DNA of 64,000 nt, taken from NCBI RefSeq assembly GCF_037975245.1, contig NC_092566.1:3102001-3166000 (forward strand). The letters are read 5' to 3'. Numbering within the stretch: the stretch's first letter is position 1; every line of letters starts with the position of its first letter. Both the position numbers and the translations under genes were made by a program. The notes under the pieces were generated by a model. The model searched no databases, was not told the DNA's origin, and saw only the letters and a program-made list of their open reading frames with translations. This document shows, piece by piece, positions 52,101 through 55,850 of this stretch. The DNA is from Apostichopus japonicus (taxonomy: Eukaryota; Echinodermata; Holothuroidea; Aspidochirotida; Stichopodidae).

Positions 52101-54995
52101 CCCCTCCCCTTTGAGAAATTTTTCGATTTTTGAAGGTGCTCAGATGCCAAATGCTGGCACTTGTGTAGCTTTTTAAGCACATACACAAGTACTAGTTGTG
52201 CTAACAATTTACATTTTTTATATTTTTTAGTGAAATATATTACGTACCTGGTAAAAGTTATTATTTGTTTCAAAGAGATTTTACAAGGGACCGATTGAGA
52301 GTAATGTTTCTCGCATGCATAACTGATGCATTATTAGTCTGTATGATTTTGGCATAGGCTAGGCCCAATTTATGTTGAATATATTGTTAGGAATGTCGGG
52401 ATATTAGATGAAAATAGTGCTGGTAGGGATTCACGATTTTTAAGACAGTGCTGGGCGGAAATTTTTAGTGCTGGGCGGGGCCGCCCAGTGCCGCCCAGCG
52501 TGGGCAAATCCATGAGTATTAGAAATTGATGATACTACGCTGTCACTCTCTGTGTGCCCGTGTAGTATTCACATGCCCATGAATATCCATGTTACTTTGT
52601 TACTGTCGGTCACAACCTGAACAGAACTTGGCATTCAAAGGATATCCTGGTGGATAAAACTTTTAAAAAAAAAAATTTGGGGGTGGGGAAGAGGAGGGAT
52701 GCCAACACTTAACCTACTGTACACTTTTGGCAGGGCACCTGAGAATAATTTTCACAGCAATGATTTTCAAATAGGTAGGTGTGTTTAATACAATGAAGTC
52801 ACATCCCGCATCAGTATTCAATACATCTTTGGTCTTTCCCTTACCCCATTCCCTTCCTCCTCCCCTCACCCACCCCCTCCCTTCATCCAAACAAATCTGT
52901 TTTAGGGTCTGTGATTTTCATATTCAAATGCAAGTGTACCAAGGACTAACGTTTTTTAATATAATTATTGTTTAAATTTTTTTAATGCAGCTTTAACTGT
53001 CAGACTCAATGGACAATGTCACACTTAACCTAAATGGAGAAACCTGTGAGAGAAAAGTACTTTGGAAAAATATGTTTATGGAATGCTGAAATTTGGAGCA
53101 GTGGCTGATATGATCATGGATGATAATAAAAAGTACATTTACTCCACTAGTAAGATTTTAGATACAATCTTTCATATTTGAATTCCTTTTTAAGGCCAGC
53201 TGCAACTTTAGCCTCAATTTTTAAACCTGCAGGGAATTGCTAAAATGTTCTCAGTTGTACTTTCCTAGACTTCTATCTCTCAAATTTGTATCTTCCCTTT
53301 TTTTTTTTATTTCATCAAAATTTGTCAATAATTTCTCATTTAGTCAATTTTCAGTACATTATTAAGTAGATGGTTATAGGTCTGAGAATTATTGCCAGAA
53401 GTTGTGGATGGCCAAATTTGAACAAAAAAATACCTCTCAACCAGAAAAACAAGCTCTGCAAATGGTTAGTAAAAAAAGTGGGTGTAAAGTTTCAGCGAAG
53501 ACAAGTGTTTTCAATCTGTCTGACATATTTGGTCATGGAGTTAATTGTCTCCAGTAAAATTTAAGGTCGCAATTTCATTTCGGAAGCTGACCCCGCACTC
53601 TGTGGTCAAAATTAAATTGATTTTGAACCCTGTCGTGTTTGCATTAGGCCCCGCGATTGTGAATACTGAGCGGGAAGTTAACGTTGCTTTACTGCAGAGA
53701 GGAAATGGCCCGAAACAAAAGCAGTGTGATGTTCAGCGCTGCTACTAATACCTTAGCTACTAATGTGTCAAATTACGCAGCTAACAAACACAGAAGTCAA
53801 AGGTCAACGCCGAACCAAGGTTAACCCCGAGCTGAGTTTAACACGAGACTGTCGGATCTGATCCGAGCTCGCTCGATCCCAGTATTGCGGGGTCTGATGT
53901 GTGTGATTTAACACCAGGCGCGAGGTTCGACACTATGTTTGCAGGCTAGTGCAAACAGGGCCTAGAATAGTCTACTGGTTGAGTGAGTCTACTGGTGGTC
54001 TGATAGTAATCATATATTCTGGTGAGTTGTTGGTCTATTGAGTTAATGTTGACTTCTTCTGAACTAATCCACTACTAAGTTTGTTGTTTACTTTTGTAAA
54101 TAATAGTTTACTATCAACTTTTATTTTCTACTCTTTGAAGTTAATCGTCTTCAATTGATAGCTTACTGTTTAGTTAGTGTCCAGGTGAGTTTAAATTAAT
54201 AGTCTTATATTGAGTTAGTCTAATCTTAAGGTTTAAAAGTCTTCTATTGACAGTTTCTGTTGAATTAATCGTCTACCTATATTGCTGACTTAGTTCTACT
54301 GTTATGTAAATTATCTACTGATGAGGTATAGTCCACTGCTGATTTGTCTTCTGTCAAGACAATCTACTATTTATTAGACTAATTCTGTTGAGTTATATAA
54401 ACCTATCTGTATTCTGTGCGTGTTTTTGTCCCTTCTCTTACTGTTACTTGTCATTTAGCCTTTAAAGAAGATCCTGCTAGGATCGAAACGTCAGGCCAAC
54501 TTACTTTTACACATTCTCTTACACAGGCTCTCTCGTGGATAAGCAGTTTGCTAACAGTTTCATTTTATTTTGAGTTATATAACAGTCTACTATTGAGTAG
54601 ATAGTCTCTTGTTTAAAATTTAAATGTCAACATGGCAACATCCTATAATCTGTTATGCAAATGTTTTTTAAGGTCTACCCAACTTTTTTTCTCGAAAAGG
54701 AACATACTGTATGTATTATTTTCCAATGCTCTAATAAGAACTATTTGGACATTTACAATAAGCCAGCTGTGCGATCTCTATCTCTCTCTGTGAGCTAGTC
54801 AGCCAAACATACATACATACACACACACATGTGTACACACACACACGCATACTTACACCTGAACAAACTCACATACATACATACAGTGACTATTTTTTTA
54901 ATTAAATACCTGAAACTCCAAGCCAAACTGTTGACAATGAATCTGTATCTCTGGGACAGCATTCTGAAGGATAACCTGCCGTTCATGTTCACTGT
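6889..54995 (-). CDS. NACHT and WD40-repeat STAND protein, NWD1/NWD2-like; 20 exons, 5' end missing
   Basis: Twenty exons join in phase with GT-AG borders to give about 1,619 residues ending at TGA 6889-6891, close to vertebrate NWD1/NWD2 length. Order by visible residue: N-terminal NWD-type domain 1-136, with GLEFQLVDM, VATNDHE, SFIGNKYGEYVLP and LDEWY landmarks; linker 137-250; NACHT NTPase about 360-600, with Walker A GEPGSGKTS at 374-382 and Walker B PILISIDLP at 464-472; helical/winged-helix-like part 616-849; about a dozen or more WD40 repeats 880-1525; tail 1531-1619 with a Gly run, KKKK and terminal CAIF. STAND proteins of this layout are ATP-dependent switches in which the WD40 propellers sense a ligand. 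No death-fold effector is visible. NWD1 versus NWD2 orthology is not resolved. Upstream introns are large (9.6 and 10.9 kb). The start-codon exon was not found. Confidence 0.92.
7928..8149 (-). CDS. NWD-like gene exon: last WD40 blade
   Basis: Acceptor TTTGGCAG and donor GTAAAT; entry and exit phase 1. It encodes SMDGTIRVWSLPSGTIL, which completes the blade begun in the 8949-9144 exon, then a degenerate blade (VMCFQMSFDGSFILIQLG) that probably closes the second propeller, and an acidic VEVDVNE linker. Confidence 0.9.
8949..9144 (-). CDS. NWD-like gene exon: canonical WD40 blades
   Basis: Acceptor AATTATCAG and donor GTAAAT. It encodes LAGHEERVSCVATADNN, ASGSDDKDLIIWNMTTGE, then LKGHTGSVTCVKLTGDGSAL. 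GH and SGS/D/IW landmarks are typical of WD40. This is the most canonical repeat pair of the array. Confidence 0.93.
9460..9600 (-). mobile_element. Fragment of a Penelope-like element (minus orientation)
   Basis: On the minus strand this carries TGAAGAAGATCC, a GGCC/GGAATC hairpin, AAAACGTCAG and, about 50 bases later, ATAAGCAGTTTGCTGACAAC. The same ordered blocks occur on the + strand at 54440-54562, so the two are copies of one family. The GAAGA-hairpin-GAAAC-GTC layout is reminiscent of hammerhead-ribozyme-bearing Penelope-like elements. Family assignment is from memory of such elements. Confidence 0.45.
10116..10364 (-). CDS. NWD-like gene exon: WD40 blades
   Basis: Acceptor CCTTTAG and donor GTACTG; phase 0 at both ends (83 codons). 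It encodes MVVLSPDNNFAISGDCNEL, MKVWSVGSGE and CITVTKDGQFTITGSEDMSL, KIWETQTGKL: two WD40 units ending in IW/VW. The intron just downstream begins with a G-rich tract (10087-10109). Confidence 0.93.
11292..11464 (-). CDS. NWD-like gene exon: WD40 blades
   Basis: Acceptor TTGTGTTCAG and donor GTAAGT; entry phase 1, exit phase 0. It encodes SEDKTVRVWSTESGVVV, then HQDTISQVLITSDNKRILSA and MKLWKAESGE. Donor and acceptor are strong. Confidence 0.93.
12179..12337 (-). CDS. NWD-like gene exon: WD40 blades
   Basis: Acceptor TTTCTCAG and donor GTAAGT. After the split Ala codon it reads MSKDCTFAISGSADCTMKLW, a WD40 strand set, then DHEKPITCLALADNGSFAVS. The internal ATG is not a start, because the frame continues from the previous exon (CI-A-MSKD). 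Confidence 0.93.
12405..12490 (+). mobile_element. 3' tail of a SINE/LINE-type retroelement
   Basis: Contains AAGCGCATTGAGACC, then ATAATGCGCTATAT, followed by an ATT-repeat (TATTATTATTATTATTC). The GCGCATT...AATGCGC hairpin plus a (TTA)n tail is a widespread retroelement 3' end in marine invertebrates. No body of the element is recognisable upstream. Confidence 0.4.
12772..13039 (-). CDS. NWD-like gene exon: WD40 blades
   Basis: Acceptor TTTGCAG and donor GTGAGT; enters in phase 0. It encodes a divergent blade (VVTINNVLHLYDISSGTITQ), then VEISHDGHFIVTASGTGEV with KLWSTPRKN, and starts the next blade with HHEKVTCI. Confidence 0.92.
13327..13412. repeat. 48-bp direct duplication
   Basis: TTCTATTCACCAAACCTNCA, then CAT(A)TCTC and (C/T)ACAGTGTA, appears twice with period 48, lying inside an intron. 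Confidence 0.8.
13758..13837 (-). CDS. NWD-like gene small exon: part of a WD40 blade
   Basis: An 80-nt exon with acceptor CACACAG and donor GTAAAT. It encodes YEDGHLQITCLATGTEIYSL and EGHKDK. It is too short to stand out as an open frame, but phase and WD40 periodicity fit both neighbours exactly. Confidence 0.85.
14450..14552 (-). CDS. NWD-like gene small exon: part of WD40 blades
   Basis: A 103-nt exon with acceptor TTTCATGTAG and donor GTTAGA, weaker than the others. It reads TWSLETFSLLDAMDGKTSPI, then MILSADDNFILA, which completes the SADCMIR-TWSLE blade of the preceding exon. Confidence 0.85.
15064..15656 (-). CDS. NWD-like gene exon: end of helical region and first WD40 blades
   Basis: 197 codons; acceptor TTTGTAG, donor GTATGT. 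The first ~45 residues (QVLAPLIAQALHWCEEY and a Pro-rich PRSPWLPIPVNP) end the helical spacer. WD40 units follow: VSDIKISSDNQRLYCL, GLAQNHRFLAVG, CLVISHDSKRIVTGSKDAMI with RVFDVEKR, and VAINSHDDVLITASADCMIR. Confidence 0.93.
15657..17628 (-). other. Intron between helical-region exons
   Basis: About 2 kb with no supported exon. It holds a retroelement-like 3' end (17210-17590), and a stretch near 16000-16120 (GTGCTGGATACGCCCCTAG flanked by G-runs) that looks like a dispersed repeat fragment. Confidence 0.5.
17210..17590 (+). mobile_element. Probable 3' end of a non-LTR retroelement
   Basis: A strong hairpin at about 17426-17462 (GGGGTCAGACTC, loop, GCTTATTCTGACTCC) is preceded by a T/C-rich stretch. 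About 110 bases later the copy ends in GATGATGGTACAAATAAACT, which includes AATAAA. This layout fits a retrotransposon 3' region, but no protein domain is left, so the call is tentative. Confidence 0.35.
17629..17862 (-). CDS. NWD-like gene exon: helical spacer
   Basis: Acceptor CTCCTATAG and donor GTAAAG. It encodes 77 residues, mostly predicted helical (DIGKLKTHTVCNFEYLLAAV, LIQDINQIRTLILDTEMDLI), between the winged-helix-like region and the propellers, the position of helical repeats in NWD and APAF1-type STAND proteins. Confidence 0.9.
17863..19639 (-). other. Intron with short degenerate repeats
   Basis: AT-rich, with no supported exon. It contains four copies of TCAAACTAGGTTTT-like sequence (19097-19173), then loosely repeated CAGTCACTTTGA...ATGAAT segments to about 19400, and a C-run near 19567-19577. 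Confidence 0.5.
19097..19173. repeat. Short minisatellite, AGTCAAACTAGGTTTT-like, four units
   Basis: Four imperfect units of 16-22 bp differing by small insertions. Confidence 0.75.
19640..19789 (-). CDS. NWD-like gene exon: helical region
   Basis: Acceptor TATTCCACAG and donor GTTTGT. It is short and lacks an obvious start, but the phase is consistent on both sides. It encodes KTWEIERSEANHLQGSNISR and RISELWHHLAFS, typical of the post-NACHT helical segment. Confidence 0.85.
19894..20632. repeat. Tandem triplet of a 230-266-bp unit
   Basis: The unit begins CAATTGACCAACTCATCAAC and starts at 19894, 20160 and 20390. Units 1 and 2 are near-identical; unit 1 carries a 36-bp extra internal segment; unit 3 is more diverged. 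It starts about 100 bp from the 5' side of the 19640-19789 exon. Open frames of 89 and 77 residues on the minus strand simply repeat the unit. Confidence 0.95.
21081..21242 (-). CDS. NWD-like gene exon: post-NACHT helical/winged-helix-like segment
   Basis: Acceptor TTACAG and donor GTAACT. It reads PMLRETCKDQRTVLNWSGSV and TTHNRVAAYFIGEYLE; the last part matches the H..ladYF.g.w signature that follows the NACHT module in NWD proteins. In-frame codons upstream of 21242 are intron. Confidence 0.88.
21335..21640 (+). repeat. Dispersed repeat copy related to 52019-52515
   Basis: Shares the opening CAGGGATGTGC and the GTGCCG / GCCCAG-rich core with the copy at 52019-52515 (CAGGGATGTGCCCAGGA...AGTGCCGCCCAGCG). 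Its GC-rich blocks stand out from the AT-rich intron. Probably a non-autonomous transposon; type unknown. Confidence 0.5.
22546..22636. repeat. 16-bp minisatellite, about six units
   Basis: Repeats of CTATTGTTATTTTCCC with small variations (TTTTCACT, ATTTCCCT, ATGTTTCCCT). Confidence 0.9.
23880..24240. repeat. Tandem triplet, unit 105-135 bp
   Basis: Units start at ACATCCACTATAAA near 23880, 23985 and 24107. Each continues with AGCAAGTTTCCTGCATTCCT, then CAGAAAGTACCTTTTCCATC and a C-rich end. The third has a ~25-bp insertion. Confidence 0.9.
25017..25171 (-). CDS. NWD-like gene exon: winged-helix-like segment after NACHT
   Basis: Acceptor ATTCCTTAG and donor GTAAGG. It encodes VTAARFGLTELELMDILSCD and PEVLRFPHRLWTGMRKDL. 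The R.GL.E.EL.diLs pattern is characteristic of the segment just after the NACHT domain in NWD1/NWD2 and TEP1-type proteins. Confidence 0.9.
25172..28529 (-). other. 3.4-kb intron 3' of the NACHT exon
   Basis: No supported exon. It contains an AT-rich tandem (25660-26000), a GA-rich tract (26259-26300), a G-run (26776-26787) and otherwise unremarkable AT-rich sequence. Confidence 0.5.
25660..26000. repeat. AT-rich degenerate tandem repeat
   Basis: About four degenerate units of TATATTCACTACTATATATA, TTATCCTTGTATATACATA and similar, roughly 60-70 bp each, flanked by pure TA runs. Both strands appear open only because of composition. Confidence 0.75.
28530..29814 (-). CDS. NWD-like gene large exon: linker and NACHT NTPase domain
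   Basis: At 1,285 nt this is the largest exon; acceptor TCTTCTTCAG, donor GTAATT. It begins ALEDELSHALLLSD (Ala codon split with the previous exon) and crosses a linker with charged helices. NACHT then starts near HVVILHGEPGSGKTSVMAQI (Walker A at 29231-29254), followed by IPRFIGAS, Walker B PILISIDLP at 28958-28984 and the sensor-like strand TSMILSLSE. Both Walker motifs look intact, so nucleotide binding is expected. Base composition is clearly more GC-rich than the flanking introns. Open frames on the opposite strand (28629-28928, 29081-29392) are shadows. Confidence 0.95.
29954..30105 (-). CDS. NWD-like gene exon: N-terminal linker helix
   Basis: Acceptor TTTTTGGCAG and donor GTTAGT. It encodes NPENAEVHEKDVNKWKKIHD and ILEILQQCAEYVHDEGLL, ending KYHVS. 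It lies only 139 bp from the NACHT exon, the shortest intron of the gene. Confidence 0.9.
34789..35152. repeat. 29-bp minisatellite, about 12 units
   Basis: The unit is about TGAGTGCCATTTGCTCTTTG followed by TATTCAACG. Variants GAGTGCCAATTGCTCGTTG and GAATGCCATTTGCTCTTTG alternate over part of the array, giving a 58-bp higher-order period. There are no unique spacers, so it is not a CRISPR array. Confidence 0.95.
35570..36400. repeat. 132/133-bp satellite with 265-bp higher-order (A-B-A-B-A) structure
   Basis: The landmark GACAATCAGCTCTAGAATGG starts at 35693, 35825, 35958, 36090 and 36223. Odd units (A: CTTCAAAAAGTAGTCACTGG type) and even units (B: CTCAATAAGTAGTCAGCAGG type) alternate. A1/A2 and B1/B2 appear identical over long stretches, so the 265-bp dimer was duplicated recently. 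More diverged monomers flank both sides. Confidence 0.95.
36612..36856 (-). mobile_element. tRNA-derived SINE
   Basis: On the minus strand an A-box-like TTAGCTCAGTGGTTAATG (36832-36849) and a B-box-like GAGTTCGAGTCACTC (36791-36805) are spaced as in a tRNA. The arms are mismatched and there is no proper anticodon loop. A ~150-bp body follows (CTTCGGTCAGCTTGCAGCTT), ending in a simple TACAATACATACAATA tail. So this is a SINE head, not a working tRNA gene. Confidence 0.7.
39277..39583 (-). pseudogene. Two decayed tandem copies of the adjacent NWD-like coding exon
   Basis: The stretch 39486-39576 aligns with the intact exon and its donor at 39674-39765 (offset 188): shared ACTTACACAT, TAATGATC.AGTTT, ATGAAATT.GCTGCAA and CTTGTG..TACC, roughly three quarters of positions by eye. 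The GTAAGT donor is preserved but the frame has several stops and a shift. A third, more diverged copy covers 39277-39347. Their downstream flanks also match each other (CAATCAACATGCATATTAAT versus CAATTAACATGCAAATTAAT), so the whole exon-plus-intron unit was duplicated in tandem. Confidence 0.75.
39393..39460. repeat. 26-bp tandem repeat inside the decayed exon block
   Basis: TCATGAGATCAATGATGTAT plus GCATAT is repeated 2.6 times (39393, 39419, 39445). Confidence 0.9.
39680..39782 (-). CDS. NWD-like gene small exon in N-terminal domain (source of decayed copies)
   Basis: A 103-nt exon; acceptor TATTTTTAG, donor GTAAGT after a split Val codon. It reads INVLDEWYAQEGEGENLFYV and LQPISSKLDHYYD, matching the L.eWY..de......y.LrP landmark of NWD N-terminal domains. 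Two degenerate copies of this exon lie just downstream on the minus strand (39277-39583). Confidence 0.9.
39783..42273 (-). other. Intron, nothing notable
   Basis: 2.5 kb of AT-rich sequence. I see no exon, RNA gene or structured repeat. Confidence 0.45.
42274..42373 (-). CDS. NWD-like gene small exon in N-terminal domain
   Basis: A 100-nt exon with acceptor TTGATTTCAG and donor GTAATT. It encodes SFIGNKYGEYVLPIRINGNE and FTHIRDCAFEAGK. The FiGnKYG...lP....e.EF pattern is diagnostic of the NWD N-terminal region. Confidence 0.9.
42374..43932 (-). other. Intron, nothing notable
   Basis: 1.6 kb of AT-rich sequence with a C-run at 42441-42454 and several poly-A tracts; no supported feature. Confidence 0.45.
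43933..44049 (-). CDS. NWD-like gene exon in N-terminal domain
   Basis: 39 codons in phase 0 at both ends; acceptor CATCTTTCAG, donor GTGAGT. It reads LVDMHQGPIDVATNDHELGV and IEDAHRISEGPFFV. The family normally shows Trp-Gly after the Asp-Met (VDMRWG-like); here it is VDMHQG, a substitution at a usually conserved Trp. Confidence 0.9.
45300..45381. repeat. TA/CATA microsatellite
   Basis: Alternating TATATA and TACATA blocks, with strong self-complementarity. Confidence 0.9.
49343..49675. repeat. Dispersed ~335-bp duplication, copy 1
   Basis: Closely matches 52677-53009 in the same orientation: G-rich start, GGAGGGATGGCAACACTTAA, GGCAGGGCACCTGAGAATAA, TTCCCTTCC-type C-rich block, and GCAGCTTTAACTGTCAGACT end. 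A few indels separate them; the copies lie 3.3 kb apart. Confidence 0.9.
49960..50260 (+). mobile_element. Dispersed retroelement-like fragment
   Basis: Starts ATAATATAAGAATTTGTAAA then GCGCTTTTATCC, and includes AAGCGCTGCAGGAGCAAAG, a GTCTTGAGTTCTTTCTGGAA stretch and GAGACTGTTCCAGATCTGA. This series is familiar from dispersed elements of many marine invertebrates (from memory), class uncertain. The copy is non-coding here. Confidence 0.4.
50596..51600. repeat. Tandem array of 166-180-bp units with G-rich spacers
   Basis: Five clear units start near 50596, 50758, 50924, 51104 and 51283, and a degenerate sixth starts near 51463. Each has a unique-looking core (ATCACTTTCAA..ATGATGAAGG, AATACAGAGGC.GTGACATGCC, ACATCTTTT.CAATATTT) followed by 30-50 bases of nearly pure G/A. 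Length variation comes mostly from the G-rich spacer. Confidence 0.92.
52019..52515 (+). repeat. Dispersed repeat with GC-rich terminal blocks
   Basis: Opens with CAGGGATGTGCCCAGGATTT and closes with CTGGGCGGGGCCGCCCAGTG, then CCGCCCAGCG. Related to 21335-21640. CACTCTCTGTGTGCCCGTGT is repeated just outside at 51990 and 52544, suggesting a duplicated target or flank. Confidence 0.5.
52677..53009. repeat. Dispersed ~335-bp duplication, copy 2
   Basis: Partner of 49343-49675, same orientation. Confidence 0.9.
53628..53965. mobile_element. Possible MITE-like element with imperfect terminal inverted repeats
   Basis: The left end CCCTGTCGTGTTTGCATTAG and the reverse complement of the right end (GCCCTGTTTGCACTAGCC) match apart from a 4-base indel. 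The interior is GC-rich compared with its surroundings and non-coding. Target-site duplication was not established. Confidence 0.4.
54440..54562 (+). mobile_element. Fragment of a Penelope-like element (+ orientation)
   Basis: Same family as 9460-9600 in opposite orientation: TTGTCATTTA, TTTAAAGAAGATCC, hairpin TGCTAGGATC, GAAACGTCAGG, then ACACAGGCTCTCTCGTGGAT and AAGCAGTTTGCTAACAG. A GATCC/GGATC stem separates GAAGA from GAAAC, as stem II of a hammerhead would. Confidence 0.45.
54910..54995 (-). CDS. NWD-like gene: most upstream exon found
   Basis: An 86-nt exon: acceptor TCGCCAACAG, donor GTATTT. It encodes (D)SEHERQVILQNAV and PEIQIHCQQFGLEFQ. The ERqvL...v.PeI...C..FGLEFQ pattern joins directly to LVDM of the next exon. 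An alternative AG four bases further in would shift the phase and is less likely. The family has an F-[IV]-S-containing strand and the start Met upstream; these are not visible in the window. Confidence 0.85.
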
Positions 54996-55724
54996 CTGTT
55001 GGCGAGAAGAAAACAAAAATCAATAGAATCATATTAAAATCTGCTATACCAAGGTGACTTATCTTTTTTATTTGCTTAAGATGATATATATTTCAGTGCA
55101 GTTCTTGTAAAGAAAATATTTAAAATTTTCACAGATTTGTAAACGTACAGCAGGCTCAGTGTAGCTGTATATCACTACACATACTTCACAGGAATTAGTT
55201 TTTATCCCTAACTTCTCACATCTCCCTGCACCCATCTTGCCCCACCCTCCTCTGCCCACTTCACCCACCTTTATTTACTTTTCTACTACAGTACTACACT
55301 CTCCCAAAAGTACACAGATTTATACAAACCTCATCTTTATTTGCCTAAGATGATATTTTCTATTGTGGAACAACAGGTACCTTTTCTCAGTTTTGTCACA
55401 TATGTTCAGAATTAACTCCCACCCCCCACCCAAGTCCACCTAAGATTATCTCTCCCCTCCCCCACCAGAGCTTTAGGCAGCCAGCCGTCCAGCCTTCTTT
55501 TGCACGGCCGGTTTCCCAAAATGACGGCCTTTATTTCCGTGCATGGCTTGCAAAATATATATGAAGCAGGGCAAAGTTTTCTCAAGTTTTCAGTACTGAG
55601 TACGCAAATATACAGGGTTACAGAAATGACTTTCCCTAAGTTTAACAATCAAATCTCATTTTGACTAACTAAAAAGCTTGCATTTTACCCTCCGATACCT
55701 CAAAAAACAAAGTTTCTAAGGGTG

Positions 55725-55850
55725 CATTGCCCCCTTAAGCCCCACAAGGGCCCCTATAGTGGGCCCCTTGACCCCTGTCATGAAGGGCAATCGCTTCGCA
55801 ATCACAATGATGCTTTCAGCATCATGTTGCCTAAAAGGTAGGACACCCAC
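55725..55850. repeat. GC-rich dispersed repeat fragment
   Basis: CCCCCTTAAGCCCCACAAGG, GGCCCCTATAGTGGGCCCC and a GATGCTTTCAGCATC palindrome stand out in an AT-rich background. The class is unknown. Confidence 0.35.

Larger units (their letters stand above)
44050..54909 (-). other. 10.9-kb intron, rich in duplications and transposon fragments
   Basis: No minus-strand exon is supported between the first two visible exons. It holds an AT microsatellite (45300-45381), a more GC-rich stretch at 46200-46700 of unknown meaning, a dispersed element (49960-50260), a ~170-bp array (50596-51420), a duplicated ~335-bp block (49343 and 52677), a transposon-like piece (52019-52515), a possible MITE (53628-53965) and a Penelope-like fragment (54440-54562). 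Confidence 0.5.
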
